A stretch of DNA of 64,000 bases from Victivallaceae bacterium (GTDB taxonomy: Bacteria; Chlamydiota; Chlamydiia; Chlamydiales; Chlamydiaceae): NCBI GenBank assembly GCA_036659455.1, contig JAVXCN010000001.1, positions 784,530 through 848,529 on the forward strand, read 5' to 3'. Each line of letters starts with the position of its first letter. Position 1 is the first letter of the stretch. The translations under genes were made by a program, and so were the position numbers. Of the stretch, positions 53,623 to 62,903 are shown in pieces. A model generated the notes under the pieces. That model was given only the letters and a program-made list of their open reading frames with translations, ran no database searches and was not told the origin of the DNA.

Positions 53623-54180
53623 GTGTTTGTTTGTGTTTCAGTTTTGCTCATTTGTTTTTTGTCCGGACTATCTTGGGGCAGTTATATCCGTTTGAGGAAT
53701 CTTGTTCGATCAACAGTTGTATCTTGGCAATTAATAATGATTCAGGAAACGGAAAAACGACTCGCTTTAAAGGAAGCGTTCAGTCATTCATTATTTGACA
53801 ACGAATTTAAAAGCGAATCGGACAATCTTTCGGAGGAGATCGATATTCTGATTAGTATGCGGGAGGTTTCTTGGAGATGTTTTTTAAATAAGGCGGAAGA
53901 TTTTGCGAGTTGTTTGGAAGAGATGACAGCTGGATTGAAACAATGTTTTGAGCGATTAGATGCATGTATTGAATCCATGGACGTAATGTCTGAAGAGGAT
54001 AAGTTGTTTTTTATGACGCGATTAGAAAATTTTTGGGCTGCAGCCAATTTATCTTCTTTTTATGAAAATTCGTTGTATAAAATCGTTGAAGCTTATAACT
54101 GTCAAAGAATGGGATTGTTCTATAGCTTAGCCAGAGAAGGGTTTCGTTTTAAGGAGCTTGTCATGGGCGGTTATTTCTAA
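53623..54180 (+). CDS. LemA-like membrane protein
   Basis: This 185-residue protein has an N-terminal transmembrane helix (about residues 3-20), then SYIRLRNLVRSTVVSWQL, and a helical rest. Its C terminus SFYENSLYKIVEAYNCQ...AREGFRFKELV follows the LemA pattern (F-Y-N-x2-V-x2-Y-N ... G-F-x-x-K-E-F). Both ends agree with LemA in position and length, but the middle is divergent. LemA proteins have an extracytoplasmic amino terminus and a helical cytoplasmic body of unknown role. The start is GTG, 32 bases after rluB. Its stop overlaps that of birA. C. trachomatis CT724 is at the same place. Confidence 0.6.
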   Translation: MFVCVSVLLICFLSGLSWGSYIRLRNLVRSTVVSWQLIMIQETEKRLALKEAFSHSLFDNEFKSESDNLSEEIDILISMREVSWRCFLNKAEDFASCLEEMTAGLKQCFERLDACIESMDVMSEEDKLFFMTRLENFWAAANLSSFYENSLYKIVEAYNCQRMGLFYSLAREGFRFKELVMGGYF

Positions 54181-54737
54181 TCCCACATCGTTAAATGTCC
54201 AAATGTTTGTAGTACGTTTTTAATAATATATTTCGTAATCGTTTTTTTTATTTTCGATATATCATGTTTTTTTCCGATTTCTTGAAAAAGAGAAGTGGCG
54301 GGTTGAGGGATTAGATTTAGAAAATCGATACCGGTATTGATATTCAATCCTAAGCCTAAGATGATGCAAAGCTTTTCGTTGATAGGGATTGTTTCACAAA
54401 GAATTCCGGCTATTTTTTTATCGTTTACCATCACATCATTAGGCCATTTGATGCGAAAGTTTTTAATATTTTCTTTTTCGAGCAAGTTGCATATCGCTCG
54501 GGACCCGATAGTCGTTAACAATGCATTGTCAAGCTCTTGTATTTTAAGAAAAAATGCAAAAGATGTTGTCAGATTTTTTTCCGAAGATAACCACGATTTT
54601 CCGAAAGTACCTTTTCCTTCGGATTGATAGAGAGCATGGAGTACCGTTAGAGCTTCCGTTTTTAAGGAATGAATGATTGTTTTCATTAATTGATTAGTCG
54701 AGCGTACTTGTAAAAAATTGAAATAAATTATCTTCAT
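54177..54737 (-). CDS. birA: Biotin--protein ligase, short form
   Basis: This 186-residue protein consists of the catalytic domain only, without the N-terminal DNA-binding domain of repressor-type BirA. The adenylate-binding loop reads S-E-G-K-G-T-F-G-K-S-W (family G-R-G-R-x-G-R-x-W), and K-W-P-N-D-V is intact, followed by KKIAGILCE and LGLGLNIN. It would biotinylate the acetyl-CoA carboxylase carrier protein. Its stop codon overlaps, in antiparallel, the stop of the LemA-like gene (CTAA), and its start lies 30 bases from that of rodA. Confidence 0.93.
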   Translation of the reverse strand: MKIIYFNFLQVRSTNQLMKTIIHSLKTEALTVLHALYQSEGKGTFGKSWLSSEKNLTTSFAFFLKIQELDNALLTTIGSRAICNLLEKENIKNFRIKWPNDVMVNDKKIAGILCETIPINEKLCIILGLGLNINTGIDFLNLIPQPATSLFQEIGKKHDISKIKKTITKYIIKNVLQTFGHLTMWD

Positions 54738-54767
54738 AAGATTTGTGAATTTCCTGATAATTCGGAT

Positions 54768-55895
54768 ATGAGTAATTATAAGTACTTAAGATATATTAAT
54801 CGGTTTAGCATCATAATTATTTTAATATTGATGGGTATTAGTCTTACAGTGATTTCTTCCGTTGATCCATCCTTGAGTTCTTCCGGAAAAACTTTTTTTA
54901 CTCCGAAATCCTTGATGCAACTCAGACATTTTATTTTGGGATGGGGAATTTTTTGTTTCTTTGCTGTGATTGATTACAACAGCCTTAGAAATTGGGCTTT
55001 ACCTATTTATATAATCACTATTATTAGTTTAATCGGACTTTTTTTTACCCCGGCTGTTCAAAGTGTTCATCGGTGGTATCGGCTGCCTTTGATCGGGCTT
55101 AGCGTTCAACCTTCGGAATATGCTAAACTTGTGATTGTTATTATGTTAAGTTTTTTTTTAGACAATAAAAAATATGTAATATCTTCTTGGTTAACTGCAG
55201 GTTGGGCTTTTACAATCGTTTGCATACCTTTTTATTTGATTTTAAAGGAGCCGGATTTAGGCACTGCTTTAATTTTATGGCTGAATGCTCTCGTTGTTTT
55301 TTATTTAGCTAAGATTAAGCCTTTATTGATCCGTATTTTATCTTGTCTGGGAATAGTAAGTGCCTGTGTTTTATTGACTGTTTTTTTAGGTGTTCTACCC
55401 TTCGATAAAGTCAAACCGTCAGCTTTAAAGATTTTGAAAGAATATCAATACGAACGTCTCAATCCGGATAATCATCATCAACGCGCTTCAGTAACTTCAA
55501 TAGGTATCGGAGGGTTTTCCGGACAAGGTTGGCGTTCGGGAGAATTTGCCGGAAGAGGTTGGTTGCCTTATAGTTACACCGATTCTGTTTTTTCGGCTTT
55601 TGGAGAAGAGTTCGGTTTTATCGGTTTGTTATTTTTAATTTCTCTTTTCTACGGACTGATTTATTTCGGCTATAAAACTACAATGGTTGCAAAAGATGAT
55701 TTCGGTAAATTGTTATCCGCAGGGATTACGGTTTATATTACCATGCACGTGCTTATTAATATCAGTATGATGTGCGGATGTCTTCCCATTACCGGAGTTC
55801 CTTTAATTTTAGTTTCATACGGAGGTTCTTCTGTCGTGGCTACGATGTCGGCATTAGGAATCCTGCAAAGCATTTACAGTCGCCGACTTTTTTAG
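54768..55895 (+). CDS. rodA: Peptidoglycan glycosyltransferase RodA (SEDS family)
   Basis: This 375-residue protein has about ten membrane segments. SEDS motifs are visible: QPSEYAKL near residue 115, LKEPDLGTAL near residues 160-170, the external loop with QYERLNPDNH, SIGIGGFSGQGWRSGEFAGRG, and FGEEFGFIG. It polymerises glycan strands with a class B penicillin-binding protein and acts with MreB. The last bases overlap the stop of the P-type ATPase gene in antiparallel. Only 30 bases separate its start from birA, so its promoter must reach into birA. Confidence 0.95.
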   Translation: MSNYKYLRYINRFSIIIILILMGISLTVISSVDPSLSSSGKTFFTPKSLMQLRHFILGWGIFCFFAVIDYNSLRNWALPIYIITIISLIGLFFTPAVQSVHRWYRLPLIGLSVQPSEYAKLVIVIMLSFFLDNKKYVISSWLTAGWAFTIVCIPFYLILKEPDLGTALILWLNALVVFYLAKIKPLLIRILSCLGIVSACVLLTVFLGVLPFDKVKPSALKILKEYQYERLNPDNHHQRASVTSIGIGGFSGQGWRSGEFAGRGWLPYSYTDSVFSAFGEEFGFIGLLFLISLFYGLIYFGYKTTMVAKDDFGKLLSAGITVYITMHVLINISMMCGCLPITGVPLILVSYGGSSVVATMSALGILQSIYSRRLF

Positions 55896-57877
55896 GTTTT
55901 CAGTAATCTTAATGCATTTAACCCGACGATTATCGTGCTGCCCTCATGGAGAATAACGGCTAACCAAAGAGGGATTATTCCGAATAACGCGGGTACGGAA
56001 ATAAGTAAAATGATAGCGGCAGCCAGTCCGAGATTTTGCAGAACAATGTTTTGAGTTTGCTTAGCTTTATTGATTAACCAAATTAAACCGGTTAAATTAT
56101 CCCGTAATAAAACTACATCCGCTGCCTCTATTGCAGAGGCACTACCTACTTGTCCCATGGCCACTCCCACGGTGGCTTGTGCGAGTGAAGGAGCGTCATT
56201 AATACCGTCACCCACCATAATTAAGTTGTGTTTCTCTGCCAAATTACGGATTGCATGTAATTTTTCGGCAGGATCGAGATCATAAAGAACTTCAGTAATA
56301 TTTAATTCGGAGGCAATATTGAGAGCACTTGTTTTATGATCACCCGTTAGCATAATGGTTGTCATATTAAGATTTTTCAATTGCTTGATGACTTCGCAAG
56401 CTTCCGGTCTAGGAGAATCTTTAAAGCGAAACAAAAGCACTCCCGTGGTTGTTTTAAGCAAAGAACAAGTGTCTCCCTTTTCCTTGGATTCCGTAATGCA
56501 TCTCGTTAGCTCAAGACGTAGATCTTCGGATACCATAGGCATGATAAATTCCGATTTTCCGATGAATACCTTTTCTTCCTCGATCAGAGCCTCGACTCCG
56601 ATCCCGGGGATCATATGGTAAGCAGTCAAATGTAGAGGAACAACTCCTTCTTTTTGTGAAAAATCAACGATAGCTTGAGCAATCGGATGAGAAGATGACT
56701 GTTCTAAGGCCATTGCAAGAGATAAAGGATTGTAATCGGGAAATTTTCCGAAAATTTGATATCCTATGCAAGTGAGTTCGCCGATGGTCAGAGTTCCCGT
56801 TTTGTCCATAACTATGGCATCACATTTATTTACGGCATCCAGAGTGATTCCTCCTTTTAAGAGAATGCCTTTTTTGGCGCACGCATTGATGGCACTCAAA
56901 TAAGCAATGGGTACGGCAATAATTAATGCACAAGGAGAAGCCGCTATGAGAAAAGATAATGCTTTATAGAAAGAGCTTTCTTGTCCCAAAAAAGGTGTGG
57001 ATGATATGAGAGGTAGCCCAATAGCAACAACAGTAGCAATAATAAAAATAGTTGCTGCATAAATCGAAGAATATCGATCTAATTTTCTTTGCAAACGCGG
57101 TTTCGTATTTTGAGCTTGAACTACCAGTTGGATAATACGTTCTACGGTAGAATCCGAACCTAGTCTGGTGACTTCCAAATCGAAAGCTCCTTCGATGTTA
57201 TAGGCACCCGCAGGTATTTGATCGGCTTCTTTACAGGCTTGCGGAATTTTCTCTCCTGTGAGGTGCATAAGATTGAGAGATGAAGACCCTCTTATGATAA
57301 TACCGTCTAAAGGAACTACCTCTCCGCTTTTTATCTTAATAATTTGTCCGACTTTAACTTGTTTAATCAAAGTTTTGGCAAGCGTTCCGTCTTCATTAAT
57401 GACCCAAACTACATTGGGAGTTAATTTTTTAAGAGAGGAAAGAGTATTTTTTGTTTTAGAGGAAACCATTTGGCTCATAGCTTCCGAAATAGCGAATAAT
57501 ACGAGTAGAAGAGCTCCTTCTTTTTCTCCATTGATAAATATGGAGCCGAAAGCCGCTACGGTCATTAAACTATCGATATTAACGGATTTATTCAAGACGT
57601 CTTCGATAGATTTTATAACGGCAGGAGTGCCTGCTATGAAAAATGTGAGTAGGATTAGAAAATTGCATAAATTAAGAGCATGTAATTTATAGGCAAGGAG
57701 ACCCGATGTGTATATAACGGCTGAAAATAGTGCGGATTTCAGAGATAAATAAGAACTGAATTTACGATCTTTCTTAGAGAGTAAGGGACTGGTATTTTCC
57801 GACATGCCCGATTCGAAAAAATCCGTTAGCAATTCCGGATTAAATCTATTCGGTACAAAAAAAAACTTTTTAAACAT
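55892..57877 (-). CDS. P1B-type heavy-metal ATPase (Zn/Cd/Pb-type)
   Basis: This 661-residue metal exporter has eight membrane segments, with the transport-site triad S-P-C in AASPCALIIAVP instead of C-P-C. It also shows phosphorylation at DKTGTLT, SSHPIAQAI (the HP locus of P1B pumps), MLTGDHKT and VGDGINDAPSLAQA. The N terminus lacks a heavy-metal-associated CxxC domain. Metal specificity is not certain: S-P-C is known in P1B-4-type pumps (cobalt, iron or zinc), so the older zntA/cadA name of the chlamydial counterpart may mislead. It is 6 bases after the VIT-like gene. Confidence 0.92.
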   Translation of the reverse strand: MFKKFFFVPNRFNPELLTDFFESGMSENTSPLLSKKDRKFSSYLSLKSALFSAVIYTSGLLAYKLHALNLCNFLILLTFFIAGTPAVIKSIEDVLNKSVNIDSLMTVAAFGSIFINGEKEGALLLVLFAISEAMSQMVSSKTKNTLSSLKKLTPNVVWVINEDGTLAKTLIKQVKVGQIIKIKSGEVVPLDGIIIRGSSSLNLMHLTGEKIPQACKEADQIPAGAYNIEGAFDLEVTRLGSDSTVERIIQLVVQAQNTKPRLQRKLDRYSSIYAATIFIIATVVAIGLPLISSTPFLGQESSFYKALSFLIAASPCALIIAVPIAYLSAINACAKKGILLKGGITLDAVNKCDAIVMDKTGTLTIGELTCIGYQIFGKFPDYNPLSLAMALEQSSSHPIAQAIVDFSQKEGVVPLHLTAYHMIPGIGVEALIEEEKVFIGKSEFIMPMVSEDLRLELTRCITESKEKGDTCSLLKTTTGVLLFRFKDSPRPEACEVIKQLKNLNMTTIMLTGDHKTSALNIASELNITEVLYDLDPAEKLHAIRNLAEKHNLIMVGDGINDAPSLAQATVGVAMGQVGSASAIEAADVVLLRDNLTGLIWLINKAKQTQNIVLQNLGLAAAIILLISVPALFGIIPLWLAVILHEGSTIIVGLNALRLLKT

Positions 57878-57883
57878 AGATAC

Positions 57884-58639
57884 CTACTTCAGTAGATTAA
57901 CGAATATTCGCAATGATTCGAATACGGTTATAAAAAAACCGATATTCCAAACGAAAGAAGTAACCGTATTAGTGCCTAAATAATAGGCGCGGATAACAGC
58001 TGAAAGAGAAAATACAAGACCCACGACACATCCTGAAATCGTATATGAAGGTATCAAAATCGAAGGTATTAGGATAACTAATACGGGAAGAGTTATTAAA
58101 ACGAATCTCAGACCCTGTTTTAACGGATGAAGATATGTTTCATTATCCAATTTTAGTTCTTCCTGAATCATACTATTAAGAAGAAGCTGAGAGTCTGAGG
58201 TCAGATAATCGGCAATTTCTTCCAATAATTTTCCTTGAAATCCTTTTGCTTCATATATAGCTATTATTTCTTCTTTTTCTTCTTCAGGATTGTCTTCTAT
58301 CTCTTTTCTTTCTTCATTTATTTTGTTGTGAGCAAATTGTAAGTGATTCCAGGAATTTAACGTAATCATACTCGCACGGATGAAAATAAGAGAGACCGAA
58401 AAGAGACAAAGAGGTGCGAAAGTAAGCTTTATCGAAGGATAAATAAAATATAAAAAAGTTCTGAGCAAAAATAATAAGCAGCAAAAATCTCTCGTTTCCT
58501 TAATAAAAATATGTAGTAACGGACGATTATTATCGTGAGACTCATCAACCGAAACTCCTAATTTTTGTTTAACTTTTTCAAGATGAGTTTTTACGGTATC
58601 TCTTGAAAAATGAGAGTTCGGCTTTTGAGGATCCATCAT
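57884..58639 (-). CDS. VIT/CCC1-like membrane protein
   Basis: This 251-residue protein has membrane helices near residues 52-70, 75-92, 172-195 and 200-215, plus one at the C terminus. The middle hydrophilic segment (about residues 107-165) with E-E-E-K-E-E-I-I-A-I-Y-E-A-K-G-F, then LLEEIADYLTSDS and IQEELKL, follows the cytoplasmic metal-binding domain of VIT1/CCC1 iron/manganese transporters (E-x2-E-I-x2-I-Y-x3-G-L ... E-E-L-x-L). I therefore suggest a divergent member. It overlaps serS by 4 bases and precedes the metal ATPase by 6 bases. C. trachomatis CT728 has the same place. Confidence 0.6.
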   Translation of the reverse strand: MMDPQKPNSHFSRDTVKTHLEKVKQKLGVSVDESHDNNRPLLHIFIKETRDFCCLLFLLRTFLYFIYPSIKLTFAPLCLFSVSLIFIRASMITLNSWNHLQFAHNKINEERKEIEDNPEEEKEEIIAIYEAKGFQGKLLEEIADYLTSDSQLLLNSMIQEELKLDNETYLHPLKQGLRFVLITLPVLVILIPSILIPSYTISGCVVGLVFSLSAVIRAYYLGTNTVTSFVWNIGFFITVFESLRIFVNLLK

Positions 58640-59913
58640 AATATCTCGATTCTTTCCATTCCGTTTAGATATTTTCTTAAAACTTGAGGAATAATGATAG
58701 AGCCATCGACGGTTTGATTATTTTCAAGCAAAGCAACCATCAATCGAGGAGTTGCCAGACCGGAACCGTTTAAAGTATGTGCGAAATGAAGACGGTTGTC
58801 TTGATCCTTATAACGGATATTGGACCGTCTGGCCTGATAGTCACTACAGTTCGATATGGAGGACACTTCATAGTAACGGCTTTGTCCGGGAAGCCATACC
58901 TCAACGTCGATTGTCCTGCATGCCGTAAAGGACATGTCTCCTGTGCTTAATAAGGATAATTGATAATGGAGCCCTAAAGAAATAAGAATATCTTCTGCCG
59001 TTGCCAGCATTTTATCAAAAATTATTTGATTCTGTTCGGGAGTCGTAAAAGCAAACATTTCTATCTTGTGAAATTGATGAACTCTGACAAGTCCTCGTTC
59101 TTGAGCTCCTGCAGCTCCGGCTTCTCTTCTGAAACAGGGTGAAAAGGCTGCATAAGTAAGAGGAAGTTCGGACTCGCGGAATATTTCATTGGAATGCAAT
59201 CCGTTTAATACGACTTCTGCGGTTGGGATAAGGTAAAGACTTTGGTTGCCGTCTTCTACTTTATAATATTGACCGTCGAATTTGGGTATTTGCCCCGATC
59301 CGAATAAAATGTCTTTTTTTACCAAAAGCGGGGGCAACCAAAGTTCGAACCCATGTTCAACCTGTTTATCCATCATAAAGGATAATAAGGCCCATTCAAG
59401 TTTGGCTCCGAGATTTCGATAAGCAGGCCAACCCGAACCGGTCGTCTTTGCAGTTCTCTCAAAATCAAACAGAACGTGTTTATCGTTTAACTCCAAATGA
59501 TTTAGAGGATGAAAATTAAAAGTAGGTTTTTCGGACCACGATTTAATAACGATGTTGCCTTCCTTCCCTTCGGCTACGGGAACGGTTTCTTCCGGATAAT
59601 TCGGAAGATACGACATTCGTCGGAAAAATTCGTCTTTCGTCTGAGTCAATTGTTGTTCAAGAAAAGCGATTTTTTCTTTCAAATCATCAACTTCTTGAAT
59701 TAATTGAATCTTTAGATTGGGATCGCTTTTGGCTAATCGTATTTTTTCCGAAAGAGTTTTTTTATGGGAAACCAATCGTTCGGATTCGGTTTTTAGATTT
59801 CTGATCCGTTCGTCAAGAGTCAAAATTTCGGATAAGGAAACATCCGAAACTTTTCTTTTTAGGAGCTTTTCGCATTGTTCGGGATTCTTGCGGATTAACT
59901 TTATGTCGAGCAT
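58636..59913 (-). CDS. serS: Seryl-tRNA synthetase
   Basis: This 425-residue class II synthetase has an N-terminal helical arm (residues about 30-105, the tRNA-binding coiled coil) and the catalytic core with motif 2 (CFRREAGAAGAQERGLVR) and motif 3 (NGSGLATPRLMVALLE). The length is standard. It is the first gene of the minus-strand unit serS - VIT-like - P1B ATPase and is divergent to ribD with 42 bases between. Confidence 0.97.
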   Translation of the reverse strand: MLDIKLIRKNPEQCEKLLKRKVSDVSLSEILTLDERIRNLKTESERLVSHKKTLSEKIRLAKSDPNLKIQLIQEVDDLKEKIAFLEQQLTQTKDEFFRRMSYLPNYPEETVPVAEGKEGNIVIKSWSEKPTFNFHPLNHLELNDKHVLFDFERTAKTTGSGWPAYRNLGAKLEWALLSFMMDKQVEHGFELWLPPLLVKKDILFGSGQIPKFDGQYYKVEDGNQSLYLIPTAEVVLNGLHSNEIFRESELPLTYAAFSPCFRREAGAAGAQERGLVRVHQFHKIEMFAFTTPEQNQIIFDKMLATAEDILISLGLHYQLSLLSTGDMSFTACRTIDVEVWLPGQSRYYEVSSISNCSDYQARRSNIRYKDQDNRLHFAHTLNGSGLATPRLMVALLENNQTVDGSIIIPQVLRKYLNGMERIEIL

Positions 59914-59955
59914 ACTACAACTGCCGTGACCGTGTTTTCAATGTGAGTCAAGTAT

Positions 59956-61074
59956 ATGGAAGAGCATGATCGTCAACAACTGTTTTTTATGCGAGAAGCT
60001 ATTTCATTTTCGCTTAAGGGGCGGTATTTATCTCCTCCGAATCCTTGGGTAGGTGCCTTGATCGTAAAAGACAATCGCATAATATCTGCTGGATGGCATG
60101 AAGGTCCAGGTACTTTACATGCTGAGGAGGTTGCTATAAGAGGAGCGGAAAAAGACACGGATTTTTCTTCATGCCTATTATACGTCACTCTGGAACCTTG
60201 CAGTCATTTCGGAAAACGACCTCCGTGCGTAGATTTATTGATTCGACAATGTTTTAAAAAAGTGATTGTTGGAATAAAAGATCCGGATGTGCGTGTTGCC
60301 GGGCAAGGGATAGAAAAACTTCTAAAGGCTGGTATTGAAACGATTGTCGGGATCGGAAGGCAAGAAGTTGAAAGGTCTTTAAGTGATTATTTATATCAAA
60401 GAAGTTGTGCTAGACCGCGAGTAGTTTTAAAAACCGCTTTAAGCATCGACGGTTGTTTTTCCGCAAAAGACGGTTCTTCTCAATGGATTACTGATGAAGA
60501 ATCCAGATTGGACGCGGCAATGGAACGAGCTGCTTCGCAAGCAATTATAGTAGGTAGCAAAACCGTAATTAGAGATAACCCTCTATTGACCGTACGTCAC
60601 CCGAATATTCAGTCATTTAATCCTCCTTTAAGGGTGGTTTTGGATTCTTCGGGCAGAGTTTCGGGAGATGAAAAGATTTTTTGCACTCAAGAAGCGCCTA
60701 CTCTCTATGTGACTACCGATCGATGTCCTAAGAAATTAATACTGCGATTGAATGCGAAAGACGTTGAAACGATTACTTTACAGGGAAAATTCGGTTTTAT
60801 AGATCTCGTCCGTCTTATCGAAATATTGCAACGGAAGAATTGCTTGAGGATTTTGGTTGAGGGAGGAGCTGCTGTTCATGGTGCTTTTTTAAGAGAGAAA
60901 CTGGCTGATTTTTTTATCGTATATTATGGTCCTTGTATTTTAGGAGAGGGTCATCGAGGATTCTCAATGCCGTCATTGGGTATTCATAATATTGCGGAGA
61001 AATATGTTTTGACATTGGATGATGTCCACAAAGTTGGGAGAGGTTTCCGCGCCGATTATAGTTGCCCTCGTTAA
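59956..61074 (+). CDS. ribD: Bifunctional riboflavin biosynthesis deaminase/reductase RibD
   Basis: This 372-residue protein has an N-terminal deaminase with zinc ligands in LHAEEVA and PCSHFGKRPPC, and a C-terminal NADPH-dependent reductase from about residue 148 (RPRVVLKTALSIDG, then VEGGAAVHG). It converts the diaminopyrimidine product of RibA to the ribitylamino form in two steps. It opens the plus-strand riboflavin set; ribBA follows after 98 bases and ribH next. I see no FMN riboswitch upstream. Confidence 0.95.
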   Translation: MEEHDRQQLFFMREAISFSLKGRYLSPPNPWVGALIVKDNRIISAGWHEGPGTLHAEEVAIRGAEKDTDFSSCLLYVTLEPCSHFGKRPPCVDLLIRQCFKKVIVGIKDPDVRVAGQGIEKLLKAGIETIVGIGRQEVERSLSDYLYQRSCARPRVVLKTALSIDGCFSAKDGSSQWITDEESRLDAAMERAASQAIIVGSKTVIRDNPLLTVRHPNIQSFNPPLRVVLDSSGRVSGDEKIFCTQEAPTLYVTTDRCPKKLILRLNAKDVETITLQGKFGFIDLVRLIEILQRKNCLRILVEGGAAVHGAFLREKLADFFIVYYGPCILGEGHRGFSMPSLGIHNIAEKYVLTLDDVHKVGRGFRADYSCPR

Positions 61075-61172
61075 TGTTAAAAATTTTTTATGTTGTCATT
61101 TTTTTAAAAAGACCTGTTTTGCATTGGATATTTTTGATATTCTGTCCCCTTATTTTATTTTAGTGTCAATGA

Positions 61173-62378
61173 ATGGATGGATTTTCTTCTTTAGGAGATG
61201 TTCTTGAGGCTCTCAACAGGGGTGACTTTATTCTGATAGTGGATGATCCCAACAGAGAGAATGAAGGGGATTTGATGATTGCCGCCGAAAAGGTAACGAC
61301 GGAAAAGATGTCGTTTCTTCTTCAACATACCAGCGGAGTCGTTTGTACTGCTATGGATGCCGCAAGTCTAAAGCGTCTCGAAATTCCTTTAATGGTTCCC
61401 GAAAGCAGCGATCGATTCAAAACAAGATTTACCATATCCGTCGATGCGGCAAAAGGTGTGACTACGGGGGTATCGGCTTCCGATAGAGGAAAAACGGCTC
61501 GTTTATTAGCAGACCCCGAAAGTCTTCCGGTTGATTTTGTTAGGCCCGGACATTTATTTCCTCTTAAGGCTACTGAAGGCGGTGTTTTGAAAAGGACCGG
61601 TCATACCGAAGCGGCTGTTGATCTAACTCGTTTGGCGGGGATCAACCCTTGTTGTGTTATAGCAGAGGTTGTCAATCCCGATTACTCTATTGCTCGTTTA
61701 GATGATCTCAGAATTTTTTCCCGGCAATATTCAATTCCGATCACTTCTATTGACGAACTTGTTCGATTCCGAAGAAAATCGGAAGTTTTGGTTAAGCGAA
61801 TTTCATCGTCTCGTTTGCCTACGCGTTTCGGAGAATTTATTATTCATGTTTATGAATCATTAATTGACAACGTACAACATCTGGCTGTGGTTAAGGGGGA
61901 TGTTTATGAGAAACAAAATGTTATGGTTCGTGTTCATTCCGAATGTTTAACCGGTGACATTCTGTTATCTACTCGATGCGATTGCGGTAATCAACTCGAA
62001 TCCTCTTTACAAATTATATCCAATATAGGCGGAGGAGTCGTCGTATATTTGAGAGGACAGGAAGGAAGAGGAATCGGCTTAGGACATAAGATTCAGGCTT
62101 ATGCTCTTCAGGATTTAGGCTTGGATACCGTAGAAGCCAACCTTGAATTAGGCTTACTTGTAGATTCGCGGGAATATGGAATAGGAGCCCAGATTTTAGC
62201 TGATTTGGGTTTAACGACTATTCGACTTTTAACGAACAATCCTGCGAAGTACAGTGGTTTATCCGGATTCGGCTTGAAAATCGTTGAAAGAGTCGCTCTT
62301 CCGGTAGTACTTAATGATGAAAATACAAAGTATTTAGAAACAAAAAAAAACAAATTAGGACATTGGTTAAATATTTAA
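61173..62378 (+). CDS. ribBA: Bifunctional DHBP synthase / GTP cyclohydrolase II (RibBA)
   Basis: This 401-residue fusion has an N-terminal RibB half (3,4-dihydroxybutanone 4-phosphate synthase) with [16 protein letters not shown] and the Thr/His-bearing [12 protein letters not shown]. The C-terminal RibA half (from about residue 210) has the zinc site in [18 protein letters not shown] and the GTP-binding [10 protein letters not shown]. Both halves look active. It supplies the two substrates for lumazine formation by ribH, which starts 21 bases downstream. Confidence 0.96.
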   Translation: MDGFSSLGDVLEALNRGDFILIVDDPNRENEGDLMIAAEKVTTEKMSFLLQHTSGVVCTAMDAASLKRLEIPLMVPESSDRFKTRFTISVDAAKGVTTGVSASDRGKTARLLADPESLPVDFVRPGHLFPLKATEGGVLKRTGHTEAAVDLTRLAGINPCCVIAEVVNPDYSIARLDDLRIFSRQYSIPITSIDELVRFRRKSEVLVKRISSSRLPTRFGEFIIHVYESLIDNVQHLAVVKGDVYEKQNVMVRVHSECLTGDILLSTRCDCGNQLESSLQIISNIGGGVVVYLRGQEGRGIGLGHKIQAYALQDLGLDTVEANLELGLLVDSREYGIGAQILADLGLTTIRLLTNNPAKYSGLSGFGLKIVERVALPVVLNDENTKYLETKKNKLGHWLNI

Positions 62379-62399
62379 AAGTATAACCGGACAAAGAAT

Positions 62400-62885
62400 A
62401 TGGATAAATTTGATTTGAAAAATCGGGTAGCGGAGGGAAATTATCTAGCGGAAGGATTATCGATTGGTATAGTCGCTTCTAAATTTAATTATCCGGTTGT
62501 AAAGCTTTTGATAGAAGGAGCAAGTAGCGGATTTGTACAACACGGAGGAAAGATTCAAGATCTTTCGGTTGTAAAAGTTCCCGGTGCTTTTGAAATTTCG
62601 GTGACAGTTAAGAAGTTGCTGCAAAGTGATAGACGTCTTGATGCAATTGTTTGTTTAGGAGCTGTTATTAAAGGAGAAACTCAACACTTTGAACATGTTT
62701 GTAATCAAGTAGCTGCAGGAATTCATTCCTTATCTTTGGAATTTGTTATCCCGATTACTTTTTCCATTCTTACGACAATGACTGCGGAAGAAGCTTTTGC
62801 TCGCGCAGGGGTTAAGGGCGCCAACTTAGGTTACGAAGGTATAAAGACAGCTATAGAGATGGCTAATCTATTCAAAACGTTGTAG
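62400..62885 (+). CDS. ribH: 6,7-dimethyl-8-ribityllumazine synthase
   Basis: This 161-residue protein joins the products of RibB and RibD to form lumazine. It has IVASKFNYPVV near residues 25-35, PGAFEISV, and GAVIKGETQHFEHV with the catalytic His. The length is typical. It converges on the next minus-strand gene with 18 bases between. The riboflavin synthase gene (ribE/ribC) is not in this window. Confidence 0.95.
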   Translation: MDKFDLKNRVAEGNYLAEGLSIGIVASKFNYPVVKLLIEGASSGFVQHGGKIQDLSVVKVPGAFEISVTVKKLLQSDRRLDAIVCLGAVIKGETQHFEHVCNQVAAGIHSLSLEFVIPITFSILTTMTAEEAFARAGVKGANLGYEGIKTAIEMANLFKTL

Positions 62886-62903
62886 GCCGATTGATAAAGT
62901 CTA

